Of a stretch of DNA of 64,000 nucleotides, positions 48,380 through 58,766 are shown one piece after another (position 1 is the first letter of the stretch; each line of letters opens with the position of its first letter). The notes below the pieces were generated by a model. The model saw nothing but the letters and a program-made list of their open reading frames with translations. It made no database searches and was not told the DNA's origin. The stretch is taken from contig NC_037310.1 in NCBI RefSeq assembly GCF_000143535.2, forward strand, positions 3,224,001 through 3,288,000, in the 5' to 3' direction. The position numbers and the translations under genes were made by a program. Origin of the DNA: Botrytis cinerea B05.10 (lineage: Eukaryota > Ascomycota > Leotiomycetes > Helotiales > Sclerotiniaceae).

Positions 48380-50184
48380 TTTGTGGATGTGATGATACGA
48401 TTGACCTCTTTTATAGCCTCAACATTTCAAATGGAGCACATTGTACGTGTATCATAAACTCCCGTTGAAACAATCTTAGATATTTTGAGAGAATAAGTGA
48501 CATGAAGTGTTCCAGCTTCTTCAATTTCAAGGGGGGATGAATTGATGTATATACGGGAGTGGAATCCTCCAAAGCCGGGAAAGCTGCATGCTGCACAACT
48601 GCATACTATCACCATTCTGCGAGAGAGAAATGCCTACATGCCTACCTAGGCAATATCGAGTATAGATGTTCGAGCGCAAGGTATTCTGGCGACCGGATTG
48701 GCTGAAGGGTGTGAAGTGATAGAACATTTGTTTGGTCGATGTGCATTTTGTATGGCCGAGGAAGAAGAGAATGAAATGCTCTCATGGTGATATTGATAGC
48801 GCCCGGAAATATATTGACCAATAGAATAATAGATCATTGAGCGTCAGCAGGGATTAGAATGGAATATCAACAAATATAGACAATGCAGATACTTCATTGG
48901 GAGAAACATCCAGAGTTCTCGTTTGGGCTGCAGCCAGATTTTCGCATGATCCGAGAGTGAAGGGTGATGAATGTTGTGGTTGGTTGAAGAGATGTGAAGG
49001 GATGTGAAGGGATGCGAAGAGAGTGAAGGGTGCAGAAAATGTTGCTCTCCTCCCATACTTGTTCTGCATTTTGATTGGTCGACTGTTATGGATATTGGCA
49101 TTATTTTCTAAGCGCCCGGGACAGAAGCGGAGTGGAGTGGGGTCTAGAGTTCTGTAGACATTTATCCGGGAGTATCAATTTACAATTTACAACTACCGAA
49201 TCCTGATCTCCATCCACAAGGTTTGCTGGGGAAAAGAGTCAGGTTTCGCTCAATGGCTCTGGTTGTAGCTTCTTCCATCACATCACATCATGTCACATCA
49301 CGCCAATCAATGGCTTTGATCATCCTCGCCATCTTATCCATGTGGACGCCAACTACTACACACACACACACACACACACACGAATATAGCATGGCATTGG
49401 CATAACTCAGCGAATCGATCTACTGAATATAACTTTCAGGGAGAGGCTTCATATCCTCAATGCATACTCAGGTAGGTAGCTAGGTCAAGCGAGGCCAGCA
49501 CCAGAGGCTAGACTATCCGAGATCAACTCTCTTCTCGTGAAGAATCTTTCATTTCTAGATCTCATTGTTCGTATATGAAGTGTACCTACGTAAAGTCACT
49601 GCACTTCATCACGAATTGGGTTCTACTTGATGTTCACCATCCAAAGCTCTGTATGTTCAGTGAACAATACACAGAATTTATATGGATTGAATTATGATAA
49701 GCTTTCAATATATTGTTTTGGACCCCGCAGAAGATCATCCAACTTGTCTGCCCCCACCTTCCTGCACATAATTCACGTTCTTGCTAGTTATATAAATCTT
49801 GTATTGAAACCTGGTTCTACTCGATTGAGAAAAGGCTAGCTAAAATTTCTGCTACCCCTACTTCTTTTGTTTGATTTATCTGCCGCCTGCTTTATTCAAT
49901 TTTGCATTTGTTGCATCAGATCCGTTGTACTGATATGAGTAAACGGGGAATCACACAGGCGATTGATCAGTGCAATCGGCACTGGATATCACGAGACATA
50001 CCGGTATCAGGTTAATTTGGAGAACGATATTTTTGGGTTTAGATAAACACTTGAAATTCTTAGTTGAAGCTACTTCCCAAATTGTCTGTGAAGCGATTTA
50101 TCATTTTATATTGGTTCCAACGCGCGATCAATGACACCCTGTGTCCTACCCCTTCTGCCTAGCAAATACCAACGTGCTTTCCTT
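48380..50184. other. Intergenic region
   Basis: Promoter of the membrane protein gene and unassigned DNA. Holds an (AC)n microsatellite at 49358-49381 and a run of GGGATG(T/C)GAAG-type repeats at 48990-49035. No supported ORF. Confidence 0.45.
49358..49381 (+). repeat. (AC)12 microsatellite
   Basis: Twelve uninterrupted AC dinucleotides. Confidence 0.95.
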
Positions 50185-50523
50185 TTATAATCCTGCCTTG
50201 TCTTTTATCTTGCCCACAAGTTTTTGCGTTGTGCTTGGGGCCGGGTCAGTTTTTCTTGCTTTCAAATTTTGCTCCTTCCGGTTGGCAATCCGTCTTTCAT
50301 CTTTATCGTATGCATCGGTGATACCACCATTGCTGTTGTCTCCTTCGTTACGGATCTTTATTGTTCTTGTTCGGGAGGGCGTCGCAGACTCTCCAGACGA
50401 CGTCTGTGTACTCGAAGACGGTTGTGGCTTTACGACTTTTGAATTTGCTACGGTGTTTGCTTTTGTTTGTTTTTTTATGTCTGCCTTTGTCGGATGACCG
50501 GTTGGCTTTGGAGTTGCTTGCAT
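50185..50523 (-). CDS. Small basic hydrophilic protein (hypothetical)
   Basis: Single ORF of 112 aa from the ATG of MQATPKPTGHPTKADIKK. Lys/Thr/Ser/Asn-rich throughout, with a central TSSGESATPSRTRTIK segment and a basic end (KLVGKIKDKAGL). No signal peptide, membrane helix or known domain. The (GATGT)n run at 50601-50623 lies in its probable 5' region. Composition is protein-like, but no independent support was found, so it stays tentative. Confidence 0.4.
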   Translation of the reverse strand: MQATPKPTGHPTKADIKKQTKANTVANSKVVKPQPSSSTQTSSGESATPSRTRTIKIRNEGDNSNGGITDAYDKDERRIANRKEQNLKARKTDPAPSTTQKLVGKIKDKAGL

Positions 50524-51356
50524 TTTGTAATCTTGATCTAGAATATCTGATGTTTTGTTTCTCAAAGTAAAATTCTTGAAATTTATATATTTTTTGTTTT
50601 GATGTGATGTGATGTGATGTGATTTTTAGCCTACTCGACTGTATTCTCATCTTTATATACAGTTTGGTTTGTTGTTCTACTGCCCGTCGTCATGTGCCAT
50701 TCCCACTTAATTGAACGCTACATTACTTCATTCACGTAAATTAGTTGGCGGTCTTGGGTGGTGCTAGCCTGCGGCCGATGAGCTATTATCATAAAATCAT
50801 TTTTTGTACGAGACCCTAATTGACTTCGAAAAAGATATACTTCATCAATTAGTCAATTTATTCATGTCAATGATCAATTGGAAGTCCAACCGAGACCCGT
50901 TGATTCCATCATTCGGGCATGAATAATAATGCTCTGAGATTTAAAAGGGGCACATTTTGGTGACGATTTGTTTTATTTGTGCAAAAAATTGGTATTTTCA
51001 AAATTTCATACCTGGTCATGTTTGTCTGTTTGCTCTTCTTCCTCAACATTACCTTGAAGTTTACATCAGCAAAAGCTGTTGTCAATCCGTCAAATCATCT
51101 ATTTTCAACCTCAAAATCTTGAAGAAGAAAAGGTTGGCATCATGTTTGGAAGACCCCCCACCCCCTGGCCATACATGGCCGCCGCGGCCCAGATTTTATC
51201 AATATTAGCATGCCCGCGGCCTTCCAACGATAGAATTTTACATTAAGACAAGTGTCTTGTTGAATTAATTAGATTGAAGCCTTGTGGAGCTCGATGACTG
51301 TGGCGAGAAAATGTTCTTGAATGTAAATCTTTTGCAACGTCACATTAAACACATAA
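50524..51356. other. AT-rich spacer
   Basis: Contains a (GATGT)n repeat at 50601-50623 and an isolated GC-rich patch at 51155-51195 (TGGCCATACATGGCC palindrome followed by GCCGCGGC). No coding signal. Confidence 0.45.
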
Positions 51357-51887
51357 TCAATTCAGTTGTGCCAACTGCAGGTTGTGCTTCGCATACCTAT
51401 AGATATCTGTATGCTCGAGTTCGAGTATAAGATCGGTCATAATGGCACTTTTCATGGAATCAGATGTATTTTTTGGAGATGACAGAAACTCCGTTGCCGT
51501 TGAAGTAGCCACAGCGGGACTTGTATAACCATACGCGTTAACAGCGGTAATTTGTTTAGTTAAAGTAGGGTATTGCTAGATTCTAATGGCAGAGTAGAAT
51601 AGATCGTTGCTGATTCTGTTATCCAAGGTAACCATGGCTTGAAGTTGGTGAGCTGTAGTGCTATCTGGATCTGTTGATACCTCCCCAGATATTGTTTGGC
51701 GACCAGCAGAAGTCTCCAAAAATAGTCTAGTGACGCTTCCAAGGATTCTAGAAACGCCTTTCAATATTTGAAAGAAGTTTGATTTGTTTTTGTTCTTGGC
51801 GTTGGATATTGTGACATTGGCAAGTACGATATAGAAGTTTCTATAGGTTGAACTAGCCTCGAAACTTCCGATGTTGCTGCACGATCT
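51357..51887 (-). pseudogene. Unrecognised gene relic with internal TAG
   Basis: One minus-strand frame is open from 51887 to the TGA at 51357-51359, about 176 codons, broken only by TAG at 51578-51576. Before the stop it reads (in part) YRNFYIVLANVTISNAKNK, SRILGSVTRLFLETSAGRQ and LQAMVTLDNRISNDLFYSAIRI. After it comes QYPTLTKQITAVNAYGY and a Ser/Thr-rich run to LELEHTDIYRY. Sequence quality is the same on both sides of the stop, as expected after a single nonsense mutation. The 5' end is missing: the frame is closed upstream by TAG, which might mark a lost splice acceptor. The family is not recognised. Confidence 0.45.
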
Positions 51888-53346
51888 CTAGCAACAGTAA
51901 TGTCATACCTGACCATCGTCTCATGTACTGATAAGCATGACACTTAAGGGACAAAGTTAGTAACAAGTTGTGCTGTTTGTGGCGGTACTATTAGTATATG
52001 AAATTACGCCAGCTACCGCCACAAACAAAACGACGGCTTCTCGTGTCTCATTTTGAATCACGAATTGGGTGGTTAGGATGTTCGAGGGCACTTAGGTGTC
52101 AAAGCGAGGAAAAATACATTCATGTGCGACCACGAGGTTTGGTCTCGAAGACAATGATCGATGAAGATCTACAGAATATAAATTAACACACGCCCATTTT
52201 TGATGATGTCTGAAAGTAACTAGTAGTTACTGACATCATGTAGATGGGGCTGAGATGTGGCGGGCACATATTCAGTAGTGCGGTGTATTCAACCCCCAAT
52301 CATCCACAAGCAAAGGATTCACTCGCCAACTGAACATTGTGGCTAATTGAATGATTAATAATCGCCGTTTTTATAGTGCTAGAATTGTCTCAATAAAGTT
52401 GATTAAACTTTGGAGACTCCTGAAAAAAGAAATGCTGCTTGATTATCACTGAAATAGGTTTAGTTGTTCAGCTGGCTAGGGCCCGCATTTTGTAGGTGAG
52501 CCCTCCCATTTAATTCTCTTACCTTTCCGAAATTCATCTCCAGTATGTAATTATAGGCTAGTATTAGCCTGAGATCTGGTAGAAACCACTGTACCGGTAT
52601 CGAATCAATAGTATCGTCTCAATGATCACAGGTCTTTTGTATTTTGGACTTTTCCTTCATCGATCGACAGACTTTACATTTTATTTGGTATTGCGAGCAG
52701 AATGTCGGTGATTAATTATGACATGTACTATTATACAAAGTCGACCCTTTTAAGGGTTCTATAGTCTGTGCTAAACCTTAGTATCCCAAAAGGGCGGAGT
52801 AGTGATCACATTGGGAATTGACAATAAGAATCGTGATCACGAATCTGAAGTAATCAAGCAAAAGATCTACATTTTACCTCATGCGGATTCAAGTCCGAAT
52901 CTATGAGGATAGCGGCAAGAAATTTGTTATTATTAGCGGATCGTGGAACAGAAGTCATCTCATCGTAGATCTGCGACATCTCGATTAAGGTTCACCTAGT
53001 AGCTCTAGTTCAACTTTAATCAAACATATGTGCCAGATGAAGAGATAAGTCAAGACCACCATGTGTCCCCTACCTTCCGAATGTTTGAAGAAACACATCG
53101 CGAATACAAATTTTACCACGTTATTAGGTCTAGACCACTTCTTGCAGAAAATTAATCTTACAAAATTTGACTTTTTTTTATATCTCTTCAATCTAGGGTT
53201 GAAACCTGTTGCGAATCGTAAAGATCTATCGTCTACTTTTATAACAATGACTACCCGTCGAACTGAAATGGAATGACAAATTATGCTCTGTGATTAATAT
53301 ACTGACGTTTCTGCTTGACCTCGAAATATCTCTCAACATATTTCTA
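51888..53346. other. Gene-free region with a hairpin
   Basis: Promoter side of the rhodopsin-domain gene. Contains the inverted repeat at 51974-52027. Short ORFs only. Confidence 0.45.
51974..52027. repeat. Perfect 14-bp inverted repeat (hairpin)
   Basis: TGTTTGTGGCGGTA at 51974-51987 is matched by its exact reverse complement at 52014-52027, leaving a 26-base loop. It lies between a gene relic and the promoter of the next gene. It is not followed by a T-run on either strand close enough to suggest a pol III terminator. Confidence 0.8.
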
Positions 53347-54923
53347 ATGTCTTCACCGATAGCAGCCATACCCGCACCGGAGGGCTATATCGTGAACTTT
53401 GATAATCCGGCAAGATATGAAGATATAACTGGATATTGGGCTTTTGGAGTGGGGACCGTGTTGAGCTTTTCATTTTTGTGTATGCGGATTTATACAAAAG
53501 TGGTTGTTTCTAGGAGCTTTGCCGCTGAGGATGGTGAGTCTTTTATACCATACTGCAACATTGTAGGATTTGCTAACTCGTCTTCGAAATGCAGTCTGTT
53601 TGATTTTGGCTTGGGTGAGTGATTTGGTTCCAGTGGATGGGATGGAATGGGATTTTATTGATCGATGAAATAGCTTGCGGGAGTTGCTGTGCAAGTGCTT
53701 TTTGTTTGTGCGCGAAATCCAAGAGTCTGTCGAGGAAATAAAGCTGATTACGTGTAGTCATGTGGCTTTACAAAGCAATGGGAGTACATGCGTGGGAAAT
53801 TCCCATCGAAAGATATCATTTATACGGCAAAGTGAGTTATCAATGATCCACCACTTACGCATGGCCATCTACGAAGTTTATCCATCTAACGTCTTCGATT
53901 TAGCTGATTATGAGCTCTTCAGTCATCTACGTAGCCTGTCTCGGCCTATCCAAATTCTCGCTCCTCCTCTTCTACAACCGGTTATCGCCCGTCCAATGGT
54001 TTCGCAACGCCGTTTACTTCCTGATGTTTGTGGTCTTGGGCCATAGTATCGCCCTCATCTTTGCCCTTATATTCCTGTGTCAACCACTAGCTATGAATTG
54101 GGAATACGATATCACAGATGGTACATGCATTGATCGAACGGCGATATTTATAGCGACGGCGGCTTTGAATGTAGCGACTGATATTGCGTTGCTTGCTTTG
54201 GTAATCCCGATGATTATGGATTTACAGATGCCGCGGATTCAGAAAGTGGGCTTGATTGTGATTTTTATGGTTGGGTCGCTGTGAGTGGATTTTTCTCTTT
54301 CTCTTTATCTTTCCTTGGTTTTGGTTGTAATTTGGTATCTGAGCATGAGAGCAGCTGCTGATTTCTGAGATGTAGAACGTGTGTAACGAGCATGATACGT
54401 TTGAAGATCATGTTACCTCTTCTCATAGCGCCGGATCAGACGTGGGCAGTTTCCGTTCCTTGCATATGGATGTAAGAATTTCTCTCTCGATTACCCATCA
54501 CCCATCTCCTCTCCCCAACAAATTAGTAAAATCTAAACCCCCCTTCCAGTCATCCGAGCATACTAATCCATTTCCCCCCACAGTATCGTCGAAGCCAACC
54601 TCGTAATTGTCTGCGGATCCTTTCCCATCATCCTGCAATTCGCAAAACACGTTGCGCCCAACTGGGTCGGCGAAACCACATGCGGTTCTTTAGAAAACTC
54701 GGGCTCTCGCCTATGTGATCTCGAAACCATCGGACAGAAGTCCTCGAAGAAGAAAAGATTTAGATATGGAATCGATTCGTTGGATGATCATAGTTTTGAT
54801 TTGAAGCTGGATGGAAGGTGTGTGGAACATAGGGTTGAGATCACGGCGATTGGGAGAGCGTTGACGAGGGAGAGGAGTAATGGGACTATGGAGGATATCG
54901 GGATTGAACCGTATGGAAAGTGA
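53347..54923 (+). CDS. Fungal rhodopsin-domain (PTH11/SAT4-like) seven-helix membrane protein
   Basis: Seven exons: 53347-53533, 53595-53614, 53674-53707, 53758-53831, 53904-54280, 54376-54471 and 54584-54923, giving 375 aa. The 20- and 34-nt exons were chosen by frame; the donor of exon 3 (GTGCGC) is the least certain. The product has an extracellular N-terminus and seven hydrophobic segments, with the family marks GVHAWEIP before helix 3, ACLGLSKFSLLLFYNRLSP after it, CQPLAMNWEYDITDGTCID in the loop between helices 4 and 5, ALNVATDIALLALVIPMI, and CIWISIVEANLVIVCGSFP for helices 6-7. The tail is charged and cytoplasmic. The family is very large in plant-associated ascomycetes and is linked to surface sensing through PTH11. 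This one lacks a CFEM domain. Ligand and partner are unknown. Confidence 0.87.
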
Positions 54924-55495
54924 AGATTATTGTTTACTCATGTGGCGTTTTTTTATATAAAAAAAAAAGGAATTTGTTTGTAGGATTTAATAAATATACT
55001 GATGAATTTAAAGAGCGAGTTGGGTTACAGAGACACGCGAGTTTTATTCACAGCATTACTATCTACTCTTGTTTATGATTACGGGCATAGTTCAAGCAGC
55101 TGGTAAGAGTAAAGAGCACAATTAATCCCCAATGCAATGGCTATTTTTTTTTTTTGCAAAAACTACTTGAAGAGAGGACTTAGTGGTCAGATCCAAGTGG
55201 AATACCTCTCAACACCTACGCTACTCCCTAGTTAGTTAAGACATAGCACAAGCACTTAACATTCATTTGTCAAAGCACGTCTACACTTGCAATACAAGCA
55301 ATCCACAAAAACTTAAACTGTATTTTTCGTTCATGTTTGATTGATCTCATGAGATGCTACATACAGAACTCCTCTCGAAGACTCGATAAACGAGGTCCCG
55401 AATGACAACAACTCCTTTCACCCAGTCTTGTCAAACCATTCCCAACCCTTTTTTCTTTCTTTCTTTCTTTCTTTCCTTTTCAAGAAAGAAATCCT
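54924..55495. other. Convergent 3' spacer
   Basis: 3' flanks of the rhodopsin-domain and cutinase genes, with homopolymer A/T tracts near 54957-54970 and 55146-55157 and a (TTTC)n run at 55451-55475. Confidence 0.55.
55451..55475 (+). repeat. (TTTC)n tetranucleotide repeat
   Basis: Five tandem copies of CTTT just past the cutinase stop codon. Confidence 0.85.
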
Positions 55496-56494
55496 CTAAA
55501 CAGACCCCACAGCCTTGACAATAAATGCGCTTGCGGTGGGTGCATCATCCGAGTATGTCAAATCTAGAACATTCACATCATCAGTCAAGGTATTCCCGAA
55601 ATACTCCATCTAGATCTCAAATCTCAAACACCCCCCCCTATCGAACAAAAAAAAAAAAACTCAAAAAACTCACGTGTAGTAAATCCTCCACTTCCGGTAC
55701 AGATAATATCCTGGTCATGGCAAATACTCAACACCTTACTGCTTGGTACTGTTCCCACAGCCTGGCCGTAGTCTGGGTCGCCAAACATGACCACTGCGGC
55801 AATCTTGGCCGTTACAGCTGCAGAGAGAGTCTTAGCAGCATTGTGGACGAGTTGAGCGCCTTGGGAGTAACCGGATAAGACAAGTTTGGCGGAGGGACAT
55901 TTGGTGGAAGCGTAGTTGGTGAGGTTGGCCATGGAGGTGGAGCCGGCTGAGTCGCCACCGACGAGGTAGCTGGAGGGAGGGTTAGTTTTGGGTGAGAAGG
56001 AGAGATGGAATTGACATACCCCAATACACTGGCCGAATATTCAACACCCTGCACTGTAACTTTGGCAGTTGTAAGTGCAGCTCTCAAGTCGGTGAAGACG
56101 TAGGGTCCGACGTCTTGGCCGACATTTCCCTCTGGAATATTGTTAGTGAGATGATTTTGGACAACCGCAGAGAATGCAAGGGAGATTCAGATAGCAGAAG
56201 GAAAATAAGGAAGGGAGAGATGATATAATCATGAAAAAGACGAAATCTCAACACAAACATACCTTCATTAGTACCCCTTGCGAAAATCACAATAACGGGC
56301 TTGCAAGCATCAGTAGTCAAGCCATTCTCTGTAGTTACAACGGCAGCAGCTTTTTCAAAGAAGTGTGCGGTTGTAGCAAGGTGCTCAGTGGTTGTTACTT
56401 GGGATTCTGTTGCTGTATTGACTTCCGATTCTGCAACTGGAAGAGCGAAGGCAAGGGAAGAGACCGAAAGGAGAAGGGGGATTGAGAATCTCAT
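55496..56494 (-). CDS. Secreted cutinase (carbohydrate esterase family 5)
   Basis: Four exons (56494-56263, 56131-56020, 55969-55674, 55563-55496) give 235 aa. A signal peptide ends near residue 18-20 (MRFSIPLLLSVSSLAFALPV). A Thr/Glu-rich pro-region of about 40 residues precedes the catalytic domain, which starts at CKPVIVIFARGTNEEGNVG with the oxyanion-type RGT motif. The catalytic triad is Ser150 (GYSQG), Asp202 (CHDQDIIC) and His214, which is created by the exon 3/4 junction (TT-H-LTYSDD). The acceptor of intron 1 was chosen as CCAG to give RGTNEEGN; the alternative AGAG four bases... two bases downstream would not keep frame alignment with the family. Cutinases hydrolyse cutin polyester and related esters; acetylxylan esterase is the close alternative in CE5. 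Intron 3 contains a run of 13 A. Confidence 0.93.
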
Positions 56495-57184
56495 TTTGAG
56501 AGTGCGAATTTCCCTGGACGGAGCCTGGTTGAAGAAGGGGTATGGGAATGGAGTGAGGGTGAAGCGAGAGGAGATGGAAGGACCGAAGAGAGTACAATGA
56601 AGATGGCACTCGAGCTTACGGATTCTCTAGAGATGGAGGGGGAGCGAGTATTTATGTTTGGACCAAGCCTCATTTCTGTTCCAGTTTCATTGTAATGCTC
56701 CTGTTGTTGTCTCCTCTTCTAAATGGATATCCCGAGGTCGTTGCGGTAAACACTCGCATACACACACACATACATACGGACCAGGCTAATCGGAGTCACG
56801 TATCAACATAGGAAGTCCGAATACATCTATGCACCTGCATGTAATGCCAAATTCAAAATAGCTCCCCAACCAAATCCCTCTTTGGTTTTCCACATTCACG
56901 CCCACTCTTCTCATACCCAGATTTTATCCACTTTCCATCTCTAGCCAAGAAGAGAATCGAGTCCAAGCTCCATATAGTTCATTTTTCTCTCATTTATTTG
57001 GTAAATCGGTTCCCGTTTGAACTTAGCCAAATTAAAGATCACACCCTCTTCCAAATGGTGTGGGTTTCGGACCTGCGTATAGATGCAGGTGATAAAGAAT
57101 TGAAGATCCGACCTGCCTGTATTGATATATAACACCGTAACTCTGAGCATTAGTTGTACACCAATGGTATTGGCATTAACATTA
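56495..57184. other. Cutinase promoter region
   Basis: Upstream of the cutinase start, including a short CA-rich stretch near 56760. No transcription-factor site was identified with confidence. Confidence 0.45.
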
Positions 57185-57571
57185 CTATTGGGATATAGTA
57201 ACAGCCTCGGCTCTCTTGATGAGATGCGGAGGAAAAGAGGGTGGAGAAAGTTCGATAGATGTTCTATTCTTTAAACTTTCGGGCTTAGGTCTTGGCTGCG
57301 GGTATAGATGGATTCGGGTGGACGTCGAATCTCCGGGTGAGTGTATCTTCCTAGAAAGGAAAGAAGATATGGGTTGGCGCGCATACCTCGAAGTCGATTG
57401 TTGAAGTGATTGTTTTATCTTAATGACTTCCATGGAGATTTGCGCCAGAAACACTTTCTTGGCCGTTTCCGAATAGTATTTCGTATCTTTTGATATTGCT
57501 GTCATATTGGTGTTTAATTCCGGTCTTATCTTACTTTCAGATGTTGTAATCCACAGTCCTATAGTTTGCAT
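57185..57571 (-). CDS. Hypothetical ORF, possibly the 3' exon of a membrane protein
   Basis: From the ATG at 57571 the ORF gives 128 aa, but the same frame is open upstream to a TAG near 57707 without another ATG. The upstream part is strikingly hydrophobic and Trp-rich (SIWIGWLDWIFLGAAGIQKYW, then IYIAYSAVLLLHVQSG), so the segment may be a terminal exon whose start lies beyond an intron I could not define. The C-terminal half is polar, rich in Ser/Pro/Arg. No family recognised. Confidence 0.3.
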   Translation of the reverse strand: MQTIGLWITTSESKIRPELNTNMTAISKDTKYYSETAKKVFLAQISMEVIKIKQSLQQSTSRYARQPISSFLSRKIHSPGDSTSTRIHLYPQPRPKPESLKNRTSIELSPPSFPPHLIKRAEAVTISQ

Positions 57572-57649
57572 TCCGCTTTGCACGTGCAGGAGGAGTACAG
57601 CACTATATGCAATATAAATCCAATACTTCTGGATACCTGCAGCACCCAA

Positions 57650-58766
57650 GAATATCCAATCGAGCCAGCCAATCCAAATTGAATCGCTTAAAATAGTCTG
57701 CTTCTACGACCATGAAGATTCATGTGAGATTCTCTTTCGTTCAATTCATCCATCCGCATGTCTTCCCAACAAAGACCACTAATCCGTTTGCTGTATCATT
57801 GGCAATAAAGACTGCTACACATAATTGCCCATTCCTGACAGAAAACAAAGCAAAGAAAAGAGAGCCAGACAACCAAAGCTGGTACCCACTTGAGCACCTT
57901 GGCCCCTACTATCTTCCCAGCTCGCGGTGCTCCAAGTGACAGCTGCCCCGAATCTCCCGAAATCTCCCCACAAACACCATTCCCTCCGATAGCCAACCTC
58001 CAGCAAGATGGCAAAACTGCGGGGGTGGAGTCCTCTACCTAGTAAATTCTCCCCCCCCACCCGACTAATTTTCCGTCTTCGGGCATGTACTCCGTGTATA
58101 ACTTACTAATCTCTGCAACCTGCCCACTCCACTCCTTCACACCGTTTTCCGTCAACAGAATAAGGATTAACTACCGACATACATCGAACATGACACGAAC
58201 TGTATGCGGAATTCTTGGGGTGCATGTCACTTATGCAAGAGAGGTATATGGAGTCAAGGGCTATCCATAATAGGAAGGAGGTTATGTGATTAAGATCATT
58301 CGGTCTTTTCTTCACTGCACTTTCGGAGGATGAAGTGATTAGAAAAGGAGATTTAGGGTTGTTAATTACATCATTTTATTATGGAAGATTTTTCCTCGGA
58401 TCTTTTACCCCATAATCTCCCTTGGCATTGATCTTTTTGACTGGGCATCAATTTCTACCGAGGCCTGATATATATGAAAATAGAGTTGAGGTATGTAGAG
58501 TAAAGAGAAAATTTTGAGACTATATTGTACTTCGTAGCAATCTCGAGAAGATTACAATGATTCTCAATGCAGAATTGACCACAAGTACTATTTGCAATTA
58601 TTCAAGCATACAGCCACAGATAATCCGGCCTATCTCCCAATCTTTTCACCATACACTATACAAAAGTACCCAGTAAATATTTCCAGATTTCTACCAACAC
58701 AATTCCTCATCTCCAATATAGCCAATACAAAATCCCACCTCCTTCCCTCATCTCAAAATCTTTCTC
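57650..58766. other. Gene-free spacer
   Basis: C/T-rich patches near 57930-58080 and AT-rich DNA around 58320-58600. No supported ORF. Right end is the 3' flank of the spermidine-synthase-like gene. Confidence 0.45.

Noticed and set aside
51155..51195. GC-rich palindromic patch as a fourth copy of the hairpin element
   Set aside because: Shares only high GC and a GGCC motif; the diagnostic CTGCCGTG core is absent.
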